Source: Marinobacter salinisoli (GTDB lineage Bacteria; Pseudomonadota; Gammaproteobacteria; Pseudomonadales; Oleiphilaceae). From it: a stretch of DNA of 64,000 bases. The translations under genes were made by a program, and so were the position numbers. The stretch is taken from assembly GCF_017301335.1 (NCBI RefSeq), contig NZ_CP071247.1, positions 1,798,001 to 1,862,000 on the forward strand, in the 5' to 3' direction. Below the pieces are notes generated by a model. That model did no database searches, was not told where the DNA came from, and worked only from the letters and a program-made list of their open reading frames with translations. Below, one piece after another: positions 50,616 through 59,597 of this stretch (position 1 is its first letter; each line of letters starts with the position of its first letter).

Positions 50616-51263
50616 GTGAGTGACTGTCCGGTATGTGAGCAAACACAGCTGGTGAGGTTCCAAACCATCAAGCAACACACCTATCTGCGGTGCCCGGTTT
50701 GCGAGGCCACGGTCATGGCGGAACACTGCCGGCTCACGCCAGATGAGGAACGGGGTATTTACGACTGCCACGAAAACGACGCCGCAGACCCGGGATACCG
50801 GCGCTTCCTGGCCAAACTCCTTGACCCGCTGCTGGCCCGCCTGGAACCGGGCCTGTCGGGCCTTGATTTCGGCTGTGGCCCCGGGCCGGCGCTGGCGGAC
50901 ATGCTGACTGAAGCGGGTATGTCGATGTCGCTGTACGATCCGTTTTTCTGCCCGGACACCGATGCGCTGTCACGCACCTACGATTTCATCACCTGTACCG
51001 AAGTGGTGGAGCACCTGCATCAGCCAGCCGAGGTCTTTCGACGCCTGGACGCGCTGCTGAAACCCGGTGGCTGGCTTGGCGTGATGACCTGCTTTCAGAC
51101 CGACGACGACCGCTTTGCCAACTGGCACTATCGCCGCGACCCCACCCACGTGGTGTTCTATCGGGAAAAAACGCTCGGCGTTGTTGCCAGCCAGCTCGGC
51201 TGGCAACTGGACATTCCCCGAAAAGACGTGGCGCTGATGCGCAAGCCGCCTACTCAGGCGTAA
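50616..51263 (+). CDS. Class I methyltransferase with N-terminal zinc ribbon
   Basis: 215 residues, GTG start. An N-terminal Cys4 pair (CPVCEQ and CPVCEA) could bind zinc; then the SAM-binding motif I, LDFGCGPGPAL, a TEVVEHLHQPAEVF motif near 130 and a C-terminal conserved FRDPTHVVFY-like RRDPTHVVFYREKTL, quoted as RRDPTHVVFY. Target unknown. Convergent with the PA2778-type gene, overlapping by 14 bases. Confidence 0.88.
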   Translation: MSDCPVCEQTQLVRFQTIKQHTYLRCPVCEATVMAEHCRLTPDEERGIYDCHENDAADPGYRRFLAKLLDPLLARLEPGLSGLDFGCGPGPALADMLTEAGMSMSLYDPFFCPDTDALSRTYDFITCTEVVEHLHQPAEVFRRLDALLKPGGWLGVMTCFQTDDDRFANWHYRRDPTHVVFYREKTLGVVASQLGWQLDIPRKDVALMRKPPTQA

Positions 51264-52251
51264 CCGGGGGAGGCGGGCAAGCGGGGATGGCGCAGTAACC
51301 CGGGGCAATCTCATCGGGTGGCTCCACGTCGGCAGGCGCCGAAAACCGCAGCGGTGCCAGGCGGGATGCGCAGAGCTGAGCGTTCCTGGCCTGTTGGCCG
51401 CAGCCCAGTTCCGACAACGTGTGGCCGAGGTTGTTCCAACCCTCGGCAATGCCGGGAAAGCGCCCGACCATGCGGCTGAAATGGCGTACCGCTTCCTTCC
51501 GGTTGCCCAGGTCATACGACAGGTTGCCTTGTCCGAAAATGGCGGCCGGCTGATCCGGCCACTGCTGCTCGGCAGTCTGGTAGGCCGTCATGGCGGCACG
51601 GGTTTGCCCGGTGGTTTCCAGGTCGTTTGCGGAAGCCAGGAACCTGAGTGGCTCTGCGGTGGCCGGCACCTGATCCGGTTGCAGCATGACTACCGCCCAG
51701 TTATCGGCGCGGCCCCAGGTGTTGGCGAACGCCCGAATGGGAGCCTCGTAGTGTTGCCGGGTATCGGTGTTGAGGATCAGGGTGCGCTCGTCGGCGTCGA
51801 AGCCCACCGCGACCGCAAAGTGCCACTGCGGCCACCAGCCGAAACGCAGGTTCTGCATCACCAGAACCGGGTGGCCCGCTGCCAGTTCCTGCAACAGGCT
51901 GTCGAGGCTGCCATCAAGCTTATAGACCAGCAGGTTGTGAGCCCGGCCTGCGGCCACCAGCTCTACCTGCAAGGTACCTTCACGGCCGGGGATGTAAACC
52001 AGTTCGCGCAGTATGTCCGGGTGCGTCGTCAGCCCCTGGCTGTTCAATGTCATGGCCAGTGACGCGGGGCCACACTGAAAACGCTCCTGAGGGTAAAACG
52101 GGACGTCGTCCAGCAACACTCGCGAGGGCAGGGCAGATGTCCCGGCGCCCGGTTCGGGCCAGAGGTTGTTTGAGGCACACCCGGTTAAAAACATCGCCAG
52201 CAGGACGCCGGCGATGTTCTTGAGCTGTTTACTGGGGAACAGGACGAGCAC
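51250..52251 (-). CDS. PA2778-type C39-like cysteine peptidase lipoprotein with TPRs
   Basis: 333 residues from GTG 52251, which directly follows the stop of the PA2779-type gene. Lipobox LTGC near residues 22-25, so it is a lipoprotein. The peptidase part (about 45-195) has Cys in RFQCGPASLAM, His in WHFAVAVG and Asp in LNTDTRQ, the papain-like C39 triad. A C-terminal part with two TPR-like helices follows (ANDLETTGQTRAAM, HFSRMVGRFPGIAEGWNNLG). The partner of PA2779-type proteins; the substrate is unknown. Confidence 0.88.
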   Translation of the reverse strand: MLVLFPSKQLKNIAGVLLAMFLTGCASNNLWPEPGAGTSALPSRVLLDDVPFYPQERFQCGPASLAMTLNSQGLTTHPDILRELVYIPGREGTLQVELVAAGRAHNLLVYKLDGSLDSLLQELAAGHPVLVMQNLRFGWWPQWHFAVAVGFDADERTLILNTDTRQHYEAPIRAFANTWGRADNWAVVMLQPDQVPATAEPLRFLASANDLETTGQTRAAMTAYQTAEQQWPDQPAAIFGQGNLSYDLGNRKEAVRHFSRMVGRFPGIAEGWNNLGHTLSELGCGQQARNAQLCASRLAPLRFSAPADVEPPDEIAPGYCAIPACPPPPVTPE

Positions 52252-52653
52252 TTACCGGATGCAGTTTATGAAACTGAAGATGTTGGTGGCGCACAGCATA
52301 TCCGTGACAATGAACACCAGCAGGAACAGCACGATAATACCGACCACGTCCTGACCGGCGGGCGCCTCGGCCAGTTGCTGTTCAAAATCGGCCAGTTCCG
52401 ATGGGGTCAGGTTCTGGATACGTTCCCGCACCTGATCGTCACTGACGCCCAACTCCACCAGCTTGTCCTGAACGGCCTGGGTGTCGAGCATCTCCATCAG
52501 CTGTTGGCGGTCCAGCTCCTGTTGCTGGCCATGAATCATCTCCCCGGTGCCCACCATGGCCGCGGTGGCGGCGGAGGACCAGACTGTCCCGAGGGCCAGT
52601 ACGAGGGTCATGACGAATGAAATGTGTTTCAGATGTTGTCTTATGCCGGACAT
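52252..52653 (-). CDS. PA2779-type membrane protein
   Basis: 133 residues with a signal or anchor helix at the N-terminus (SFVMTLVLALGTVWSSAATA, quoted as FVMTLVLALGTVW), a helical, Gln/Glu/Asp-rich middle (QQLMEMLDTQAVQDKLVELG, quoted as LMEMLDTQAVQDKL) and a C-terminal membrane helix (IIVLFLLVFIVTDMLC). The family is always found beside the PA2778 peptidase; here its stop touches the peptidase start. Cleavage of this protein by the neighbouring peptidase is a reasonable guess. No function is established. Confidence 0.88.
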   Translation of the reverse strand: MSGIRQHLKHISFVMTLVLALGTVWSSAATAAMVGTGEMIHGQQQELDRQQLMEMLDTQAVQDKLVELGVSDDQVRERIQNLTPSELADFEQQLAEAPAGQDVVGIIVLFLLVFIVTDMLCATNIFSFINCIR

Positions 52654-52757
52654 CGGGAGCTCCCTTTTAACTGGTTGACTGAAAACAATAAATCACAGGC
52701 TGTTGATGGTTCAACATAAAAAGCGTTCATGGTTGGCGGGCGTGCTCCTGCTACGGC

Positions 52758-54218
52758 TCAGAACGTTGACAGCCCGCTGGCTTCCATCAGTCGATAACGC
52801 CAGTACTTGAGGCGCGATTCGTCTGCGCCGACCTCGTAGGGCAGGCTGAGCACGGGCGCCGCATCCGGGCCGTGTTGCCACTGGCGTTCAACGAAGTCTA
52901 CAGCCTTTCGGGCGGTGGGTGTGGCTGATGATGCCGATATCCAGACATTCGTTTCCAGGTTGAAATCGTCCAGATTACGACGGGTAAAGTTGGCCGAGCC
53001 CAGCAGCACCTCGGTATTGCCCGCCGCCGGTCGCAGTATCAGGAGCTTGCTGTGGCATTGCTCCCCCTTTGTGTTGCACCAGCGAACCGGTACCCCGGCC
53101 CGATGCAACTCCATCGCCACCTGTCGATTGGGGATGCCGCTTTTGTCGTGGCCGAATGCTTCGTTGTTAGGGTCCAGCAGCACCCGAAGCCGGGCGCCTC
53201 GCGCCCGGGCAGACAACAGGCTTTGCACGACCGGCCGGTGGGCCAGATAAAACATTGCCAGATCGATCCGGTCACCGTTGCCGGCGCGGTTGATCATGTC
53301 CAGCGCTTGGTCCCGGATGGCAGATTCGGTTAGCAGGCGGATCACGCCTTGGTCCGGTGTGGCGTCTCCTGCACTCGCTTTGGCTCCGAGTGCCCGGGCG
53401 CGGTCAATCCAGGGATTCAGGACTGAAGCGTCAGCACCCGACATCGCCATGACCGCCTGCTCGCTCAGCAGAACATCGGCGACCGCAGCGCCACTAAAGC
53501 TGACGCCAAGGTTACTGTGCCGGCTGCTGCCATCGTGTGGGTTGGCTGAGGTGACCAGGGCCCGAAAGCCTTCGGCCTGGTCCGTCACCAGCAGTTTCCG
53601 GTGATTGGCTTTGAAGTTCGGCAGCGCCAGGTAGCTTCGCAGCGTAACCGGCTGCTCGCCCAGTGCGTTGCCCAGCCAGCCATTCTCGGCGTTATTGCCA
53701 AACCACTGGAAGACAACCCGCCACAGTGCCGACCAGGTGGGGTTGCTGTCCCGGAGCGGGCGCAGGTCGGTCACCACCACCGTGATGCCGGCTTGTCGAA
53801 GCTGTTCGAACCAGTCCGAGCTGGTGCCGCCGTACATGGTGTTCAGTGGGTCTGAGATAACGATCATCTCGATGTCTGGCAACGCCTGTTTCCGGGCTAT
53901 CAGGGCGTCGGTCAACTGCTGCGCCAGTGGCCGGTGGGGGACGCCTTCCGGTTTGGTGCTGTTGTACAGAAACATATCCAGCAGAACGAACTGTTTCGCG
54001 CCGGCAATGAGCCGGAATACCTCATCGAAGATTTCGTGCTGGCGAACTTCCGTGCCATCCGGATAGTGTTCGGTGGTGTCGGTATGCAGGGTCGGATCGA
54101 CCAGCGGTACTGGCTTGCCCTGATAGCTGATGCCAGAGGGCAGTGCCTTGTGGCTGTGGTAAATCCCGGTGCCCAGCAGAAACACGCCGGCCAGTGTGAA
54201 CAGTAACTTCAGCATCAT
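52758..54218 (-). CDS. Phospholipase D-like protein, cardiolipin-synthase-type layout
   Basis: 486 residues from ATG 54218; the frame is open for 22 more codons without a ribosome site. N-terminal membrane anchor (KLLFTLAGVFLLGTGIY). First HKD motif HRKLLVTD with SANPHDGS after it is complete. The second reads HSKLLILR, with Arg where the Asp should be, though GSANFTRRNLDDFNLETN follows as usual. The degenerate second motif makes activity uncertain. Divergent from the kinase operon at 54368, 149 bases apart. Confidence 0.88.
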   Translation of the reverse strand: MMLKLLFTLAGVFLLGTGIYHSHKALPSGISYQGKPVPLVDPTLHTDTTEHYPDGTEVRQHEIFDEVFRLIAGAKQFVLLDMFLYNSTKPEGVPHRPLAQQLTDALIARKQALPDIEMIVISDPLNTMYGGTSSDWFEQLRQAGITVVVTDLRPLRDSNPTWSALWRVVFQWFGNNAENGWLGNALGEQPVTLRSYLALPNFKANHRKLLVTDQAEGFRALVTSANPHDGSSRHSNLGVSFSGAAVADVLLSEQAVMAMSGADASVLNPWIDRARALGAKASAGDATPDQGVIRLLTESAIRDQALDMINRAGNGDRIDLAMFYLAHRPVVQSLLSARARGARLRVLLDPNNEAFGHDKSGIPNRQVAMELHRAGVPVRWCNTKGEQCHSKLLILRPAAGNTEVLLGSANFTRRNLDDFNLETNVWISASSATPTARKAVDFVERQWQHGPDAAPVLSLPYEVGADESRLKYWRYRLMEASGLSTF

Positions 54219-54367
54219 CCCGGTGGGTCCATCATTCGGTGGCTGGGGCAGTCTCGCGGCGTGCGCCCTTTCGCAGGTCAACAAACCCTTACAAAAAACA
54301 ATCAGTAACGTGTATCTCCGCGAGACGCGTGTTTCTAAACTAGCAAGATCAAAGGTTTAGAACAAAG

Positions 54368-56020
54368 TTGCTCGTGAAGCTTATATCATTTTTATTGTCC
54401 CATTTATTCAGTCTCAGGCTGCTCATTCTGGTGGCCTCCGTGCTGGCTGTGGTGTACGGCGAAAGCCTGGCCTTTCTGGGCTGGGTGGATCGCGTGCTGC
54501 TCGGTTGGATGGCCGCGGGCGACCCCAATCTGGCCGCTATGCCGGTACCGGCATACGTCGTACCGGCTTTGCTGGGCAGCCAGGGCTGGTCGGAACCGCT
54601 GTGGTCTGACCTCGCGGTCCATTCTGGGCTGCTGCTGGCGGCTGGCTATCTGATGCTGGCCGTTCCCCGGATGGGCGCAGCCGTGGCTCTACCGGTGACG
54701 CTGCTGATTGGCGGTTCTCTGGTGGTTCTGCAGGCTGCGCTGTCGGTTACCCGGCACGAATGGCTGCCGCTGGGCGAAGTGGTCTTGATGCTGGCAGCCG
54801 GCTTTGTGGTGATGCTGTTCTGGTTGCAGCCGCACCGGGAAATACGCGCCCTGACCGACAACGCCCGGGCGGCTCGCGTACGACTGGCCAAACTGCTGCT
54901 GCAGCAGGGCCAGACCGATGAGGCACTGGAGGCCATTGATGCCTGTCCGGCCTGCGATGACGCCCTGGGCGTGCGTCACGAGGTGGCCATACAGCAGGAG
55001 CGCAAGCGCCAGTACGACAAAGCAGTGCGCACCTACCGCAGCATCCTGGCGCGGAAGAAACGTTATCGCGATACCGAGGAGCGGCTGGCGGCCCTGGAGA
55101 AACTGTCTGCCAGCGCTCCTTCTGCCCCGGCCAGCAGCCTGGATGCCACTCGCACCTTGCTGATGCCCCAGCAATCGGTCAGTCGGCCAACGCTGGGCCG
55201 CTACGAGATTGAGCGCGAAATCGGCCGCGGCGCCATGGGTGTGGTGTATCTGGGAACTGATCCGAAAATAGCCCGCACCGTGGCGATCAAAACCCTCAGC
55301 TATGAGGCCTTCGATGAGGGCCAGCTCCAGGAGCTGAAAGCCCGCTTTTTCCGCGAGGCCGAGGCGGCCGGACGGCTCAGTCATCCGGACATCGTGACCG
55401 TGTACGACGTGGGCGAAGAAGCTGATCTGGCGTACATCGCGATGGACTATGTCCAGGGCCGGCCACTGAGCGAGTTTGCCAGGAAAGGCAAGCTGCTGCC
55501 CCTGTCGACGGTGCTGGAACTGGTCGCCCGGGTTGCCGAGGCGCTGGCGTATGCCCACAGCCAGAAAATCGTGCATCGCGACATCAAGCCCGGAAACATC
55601 ATCTATAACCCGGATACCGGGGGGATCAAGATCACGGACTTCGGTATTGCCAAGATTTCCGACGACTCCCGCACCCGCACCGGGAGCGTCATGGGCAGCC
55701 CGCTCTATATGTCCCCCGAACAGCTGAAGGGGCAGAAGGTAACCGGATCATCGGATATCTACAGCCTCGGGGTCACGCTGTACAAGCTGGTGAGTGGCGA
55801 GACTCCCTACCAGGGCGATACCCTGGCGAACCTGACCTACCAGATCCTCAACAAGCGCCCCCGCAGTGTGCGCGAGTTCAACGCTGACTTGCCTGGCGGG
55901 CTGGTGCGGCTGATCAACAAAGCGATACAGCGGGAGCCAGACAAGCGGTTTTCCTCCGCAACCAATTTCGCTGAATCCATCCGCAGACTGGCCGAAAAGG
56001 AAGCCAAGGAGTTGTCCTGA
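54368..56020 (+). CDS. Membrane Ser/Thr protein kinase
   Basis: 550 residues. Start TTG 54368 or GTG 54374; neither has a strong ribosome site. N-terminal part (about 1-160) has four hydrophobic helices, possibly the rump of a CHASE2-type sensor. TPR-like helices at about 170-250, then a linker with DATRTLLMPQQ (259-269), then a complete eukaryotic-like kinase domain: IGRGAMGVVY, VAIKTL (Lys), HRDIKPGNI, DFGIAK, GSPLYMSPEQ. Kinase, phosphatase and FHA genes follow each other with 1- and 26-base spacing, forming a signalling cassette. No type VI secretion genes are near. Confidence 0.92.
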   Translation: MLVKLISFLLSHLFSLRLLILVASVLAVVYGESLAFLGWVDRVLLGWMAAGDPNLAAMPVPAYVVPALLGSQGWSEPLWSDLAVHSGLLLAAGYLMLAVPRMGAAVALPVTLLIGGSLVVLQAALSVTRHEWLPLGEVVLMLAAGFVVMLFWLQPHREIRALTDNARAARVRLAKLLLQQGQTDEALEAIDACPACDDALGVRHEVAIQQERKRQYDKAVRTYRSILARKKRYRDTEERLAALEKLSASAPSAPASSLDATRTLLMPQQSVSRPTLGRYEIEREIGRGAMGVVYLGTDPKIARTVAIKTLSYEAFDEGQLQELKARFFREAEAAGRLSHPDIVTVYDVGEEADLAYIAMDYVQGRPLSEFARKGKLLPLSTVLELVARVAEALAYAHSQKIVHRDIKPGNIIYNPDTGGIKITDFGIAKISDDSRTRTGSVMGSPLYMSPEQLKGQKVTGSSDIYSLGVTLYKLVSGETPYQGDTLANLTYQILNKRPRSVREFNADLPGGLVRLINKAIQREPDKRFSSATNFAESIRRLAEKEAKELS

Positions 56021-56772
56021 TGAAGATGGAAGTCGCTGGTATCAGTCACACCGGTGCCGTCAGGGAGTCCAACCAGGACGTGGTGGCCTGGCAGCTCACG
56101 GATGACGGCAACGCCGCGGTGTTACTCGTGGCGGACGGCATGGGCGGCTATCAGGGCGGTGAAATAGCCAGCCGGCTGGCGGCGGATACGGTTATGGAAG
56201 TGCTGATTCCCGTGCTGTTTCAGAGTGAGGAAGCAAAACGCGAGTCTGACCCGGGCGACTGCCTTGAGACGGCCTTCGCACTGGCGAATGACCGGATTCT
56301 GGAACGGCGCCGAACCGATGAACGTCTGGACAAAATGGGCACCACGCTGGTGGTGGCCTGGGTGGAAAACGGGGCAGCGCACATCACCCACGCCGGGGAC
56401 TCGCGTTGTTACCTGGTTCGTGACGGCCAACTGACCTGCCTGACCCGGGATGACACCGTGGTCCAGAACATGCTTGAGGATGGCAGCATCAACGAGGCCG
56501 ATGTGGCCAATGTGCCGTTTCGCAATGTGTTGACCCGGGCAATCGGGGCGATGGAACCGCTGGAACTGACGTTCTGCAGCCACCCCGTGCGCCGCGGCGA
56601 TAGCTTGCTTCTGTGCTCGGATGGGCTCACCCATTCCGTGCCCGAAGCCGAGTGGGAGCAGATTTTGAAGGAATGTGACAGCAGGGAGAGCGCAGTGAAC
56701 GCATTGATCGAAGCGGCCCTGGAGCACCAGGCCTCCGACAATGTGTCGGTTGTTTTACTGACTCTGAAGTAA
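56020..56772 (+). CDS. PP2C-type Ser/Thr protein phosphatase
   Basis: 250 residues. Start ATG overlaps the kinase stop (TGATG); ATG 56026 is also possible. Metal-binding and catalytic motifs of the PPM family: NQDVVAWQL, VADGMGGYQGG, GTTLVVAWV, HAGDSRCYLV, LTRDDTVVQN and LCSDGLTHS. It should remove phosphates put on by the kinase that precedes it. Cytosolic; no membrane segment. Confidence 0.95.
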   Translation: MKMEVAGISHTGAVRESNQDVVAWQLTDDGNAAVLLVADGMGGYQGGEIASRLAADTVMEVLIPVLFQSEEAKRESDPGDCLETAFALANDRILERRRTDERLDKMGTTLVVAWVENGAAHITHAGDSRCYLVRDGQLTCLTRDDTVVQNMLEDGSINEADVANVPFRNVLTRAIGAMEPLELTFCSHPVRRGDSLLLCSDGLTHSVPEAEWEQILKECDSRESAVNALIEAALEHQASDNVSVVLLTLK

Positions 56773-56798
56773 CCCTTTTCGCAACATAGGAGCCTGAT

Positions 56799-57149
56799 AT
56801 GGCATCGTTTTCCCAACTGGTTGATAGCGTGGTCGTGAACACGTTTGAATTAGACCGGTCCGAAATCCGTATCGGCCGTGCTGCCGGCAACGATATCCAG
56901 ATTGATGAAATCTCGGTCAGCGGTCAGCACGCCATCATTGAGAGTGTGCCCAATGCGTATCTCGAAGGTACGGTGGATTACTACATTACTGATCTGGATA
57001 GCACCAACGGCACCTTCGTGAACGACATTCGCATTGGTGCCCGCCAGAGGCTCAACAGCAACGACATGGTCCGGGTCGGCTGGAACGAGTTCCGGTTCGT
57101 GGACGAAGAAGAAAACGCACTGGAAAAAACCGCGTACATTCTGGATTGA
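56799..57149 (+). CDS. FHA domain protein
   Basis: 116 residues, almost entirely one FHA domain: ELDRSEIRIGRAAGNDIQID, quoted as IRIGRAAGNDIQI, then ISVSGQHAIIE (the GR...SxxH pThr-binding residues) and DLDSTNGTFVND. It binds phospho-Thr peptides and is the natural reader for the kinase two genes upstream. GGAG lies about 10 bases before the start. Last gene of the kinase-phosphatase-FHA unit. Confidence 0.95.
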   Translation: MASFSQLVDSVVVNTFELDRSEIRIGRAAGNDIQIDEISVSGQHAIIESVPNAYLEGTVDYYITDLDSTNGTFVNDIRIGARQRLNSNDMVRVGWNEFRFVDEEENALEKTAYILD

Positions 57150-57165
57150 GCCAGCCGCTGCCGGC

Positions 57166-57334
57166 TCAGTTCAGCCTGCCCACCACCAGATCCGAAAAAC
57201 GCTGCAGCAGCCCGGAGGCCACGAACGAACCAGTCCTCGAAGTCACCATATTGGGCCCGGATAGACGGGTAGGTGGTGCCTGTCTTGAGGATGACCACCC
57301 GGGCTGGACGACGGGCAGGGCGTGGTTCGCTCAT
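57166..57334 (-). pseudogene. Internally deleted class I glutamine amidotransferase gene
   Basis: ATG 57334, with GGAG eight bases before it, opens a frame reading RVVILKTGTTYPSIRAQYGD and FEDWFVRGL, the N-terminus of GMP-synthase-like glutamine amidotransferases. After about 40 codons the homology stops. In the +1 frame the next codons read SGLLQRFSDLVVGRLN and a stop at 57166, plausible as the family's C-terminal end. The middle of the gene (about 180 codons) is missing. It follows the YebC gene by 20 bases in the same direction. Confidence 0.65.
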
Positions 57335-57354
57335 GCTGGCTCTCCGGCTGGCGG

Positions 57355-58089
57355 TTACTGCTCCGCCTGTTCCGGCAGTTCGGCGTTGTGGAAGACGTTC
57401 TGTACGTCGTCCAGCTCGTTCAGCATGTCGAGAAACTTCTCGAACATGGGAATGTCGTCGCCTTCCACCGGGGTGGTGGTTTTGGGCAGGAACTGGATTT
57501 CGTCAGTGTCGAAGTCGATGCCTTCGAAGGTGTTCACCAGGGCTTCGCGGGCCTTGGCGTATTCGGTATTCGGGGTGAACACCGTGATTGTGCCGTCTTC
57601 GCTTTCGATATCGGTGACATCGACATCGGCTTCCATCAAGGCTTCCAGAACCGCTTCTTCATCTTCGCCCTTGAAAGCAAAAATCGCGCAGTGATCGAAC
57701 ATATGGGCCACAGCGCCCGGAGTGCCGATCTTGCTCTTGGTCTTGGTGAAGGCGAAGCGAACGTCGCCGAAGGTGCGGTTCGGGTTGTCGGTCAGGCAGT
57801 CGACGATCACCATGCAGTTACCCGGGCCGTAGCCTTCGTAGCGAGCGGCTGCGTAGTCTTCCCCGCCACCACCTTTGGCCTTGTCGATGGCCTTCTCGAT
57901 GACATGGGCCGGTACCTGTGCTTTCTTGGCCCGGTCGATCAGGCCCCGCAGCGCCAGGTTGCCATCCGGGTCAATGCCGCCGGACTTCGCGCACATGTAT
58001 ATTTCACGGCCAAATCGACTGTACACCTTGGTTTTCGCTGCGGCCGTCTTGGCCATGGATTCTTTGCGATTCTGGTAGGCTCTGCCCAT
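57355..58089 (-). CDS. YebC/PmpR family protein (YeeN subtype)
   Basis: 244 residues. Start [31 protein letters not shown], quoted in part as [19 protein letters not shown], matches the YeeN branch of the family rather than the classic AGHSKWANI start of Yeb[20 protein letters not shown], quoted as RYEGYGPGN, is conserved. Members are DNA-binding regulators or translation factors that help ribosomes at polyproline stretches; which applies here is unknown. A purine-rich AGAGGCAGCG precedes the start. Confidence 0.92.
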   Translation of the reverse strand: MGRAYQNRKESMAKTAAAKTKVYSRFGREIYMCAKSGGIDPDGNLALRGLIDRAKKAQVPAHVIEKAIDKAKGGGGEDYAAARYEGYGPGNCMVIVDCLTDNPNRTFGDVRFAFTKTKSKIGTPGAVAHMFDHCAIFAFKGEDEEAVLEALMEADVDVTDIESEDGTITVFTPNTEYAKAREALVNTFEGIDFDTDEIQFLPKTTTPVEGDDIPMFEKFLDMLNELDDVQNVFHNAELPEQAEQ

Positions 58090-58363
58090 CTTCGCTGCCT
58101 CTTGTTTGATACGGAAAGTGCGGGATTTTACTCAACAATCGGCGTTCGGGACAGGCCTGATTGCTGGCATGGAGGTCCACCTGGCGATCCCGGGCCGGAA
58201 AGCATCGCCGCCCTCCGCCCGTTACAGGCTGGAATGAGTACCAACTTGACGTAATCGCGGGAAGTGCTGAACTTAATCGCACAGGTGGTCCTGAATTCAG
58301 CCTGTTTCGTTCACGAAATCCAGAAGGCTCTGTGCAGAGCCGACTTTTTGAGAGGAATTCACG

Positions 58364-58672
58364 ATGAAGCGAGTACTGATTTCTGCGGCATCTCTGGCAT
58401 TAGCGCTGGCTTTCACGCCGGCTTACGGGTCCAGCCACGGGCATGACGAAGGCATGGATTCCATGGATAAGGATGGTGAGGCGCTCGAGGAGCATCGGCA
58501 AGAAGCGATGGATCGTGGCACTGAGGAAGGTGTTGATGTTGAGGCCCTCCCGCCAACGGAAGCAGGGCCTGAGTCTGGGGGCGAAATGGATGACACCATG
58601 CAGGACAGCATGGAAGAGCACGGTGAAGGTGATCCCCGGATGGACATGGAGGAGCCGGGCTCAGAGATGTAA
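58364..58672 (+). CDS. Small secreted acidic protein, LPPT family, copy 1
   Basis: 102 residues: a Sec signal peptide of about 21 residues ending AYG, then a mature part rich in Asp, Glu, Met and His. SSHGHDEGMDSMDKDG follows the signal, a helix-like EALEEHRQEAMDRGTEEG, and the motif DVEALPPTEAG. AGAGGA lies eight bases before the start. The two following genes share signal, the RG...D(V/I)E-x-LPPT motif and orientation. The His/Met/Asp mixture could bind metal. I know no family for it. Confidence 0.75.
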   Translation: MKRVLISAASLALALAFTPAYGSSHGHDEGMDSMDKDGEALEEHRQEAMDRGTEEGVDVEALPPTEAGPESGGEMDDTMQDSMEEHGEGDPRMDMEEPGSEM

Positions 58673-58991
58673 CTGGTTTTAACGCGGCAGTGGGCAGGTC
58701 GCCCACTGCCATCCATGGACCTGCTGCTGTTCCGCGCAATCCCGGCAAGCCCATGGAATTGCCGGGCTGGGGACAGTGAAACGGTCGCCACGGTAAATAG
58801 CTTTGGGTGATTGGCTAGCCTCATCCAATAACGCAAACCGATGAAACTAATCGTGTCCACGTCCCTCACACGAATCGCGAGTTACACCGGCAGAAGCTGT
58901 GCTCATGGGTAGGTGTGGTTCGAAGCGGTGCCTGCCTTTTCCAACCGACTGACAGCCCAGTATGGAGCTGTTATTGATTGTGGGAGAACGC
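58673..58991. other. 319-base gap between LPPT copies 1 and 2
   Basis: No gene is seen. It holds a perfect ten-base stem-loop at 58686-58710 (GGCAGTGGGC, loop AGGTC, complement), a likely transcript end for copy 1 despite lacking a T-run, and a second stem-loop CCCGGCAA / TTGCCGGG at 58741-58766. The rest, up to copy 2, probably holds its promoter but shows no motif I can name. Confidence 0.5.
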
Positions 58992-59309
58992 ATGATGAAA
59001 CGCTTGCTGATTTCTGCGGCATCGTTGACTCTCGCGCTGGCTTTTATGCCGGCCTACGGGTCCAGCCACGGGCATGACGAAGGCATGGACTCCATGGACA
59101 AGGATGGCGCGGCTCTGGAGGAGCAACGTAAAGAGGCGATGGACCGCGGTACGGAGCAGGGCATTGATGTCGAGGACCTACCGCCAACGGCTGCGGGAGA
59201 TGAGTCCGAGGGTAGCATCGACGATGAGCTGTTTGACGGCCCGGGCATACCGCCCGACGAAACGGATCCCGAGGACCTGAGCCAGGAAGAATCGGATTCG
59301 GAATACTGA
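58992..59309 (+). CDS. Small secreted acidic protein, LPPT family, copy 2
   Basis: 105 residues from ATG 58992 (GGGAG five bases upstream; ATG 58995 is next). Nearly the same signal peptide and first mature segment as copy 1 (SSHGHDEGMDSMDKDG is identical, and the DNA is almost unchanged there), then EQRKEAMDRGTEQGIDVEDLPPTAAG, quoted as GIDVEDLPPTAAG. The C-terminal third diverges and is extremely acidic (DETDPEDLSQEESDSEY). Likely a recent tandem duplicate. Confidence 0.75.
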   Translation: MMKRLLISAASLTLALAFMPAYGSSHGHDEGMDSMDKDGAALEEQRKEAMDRGTEQGIDVEDLPPTAAGDESEGSIDDELFDGPGIPPDETDPEDLSQEESDSEY

Positions 59310-59597
59310 TTATTCCCAACTCCGACGGCGGGCCTACCCGGTCGGCCGTCGCCTTTCTCTCAAAACTTCAAACACTTTGCTTGTGCTGCCCCTCTGTATT
59401 CCTTGCTCCGAATTCGGGAGCTCCGGCTATTTTTCCGATGGCCTGTAACTTTTCCTGCCGCCGTGTCTCTAACACTTAGCGTTATCAGTCAGGGAAACGC
59501 GAGTAAACGAGGTGGCGGGCCCGATCAATTACAATATGTCCGCCTGCTCAGTCTGACCCGGTGATACCCATCGGGAAGAAGTTGAGGAGGACACATC

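Noticed and set aside
57322..58254. A 310-codon plus-strand frame
   Set aside because: It is antisense to the YebC gene, which is well conserved.
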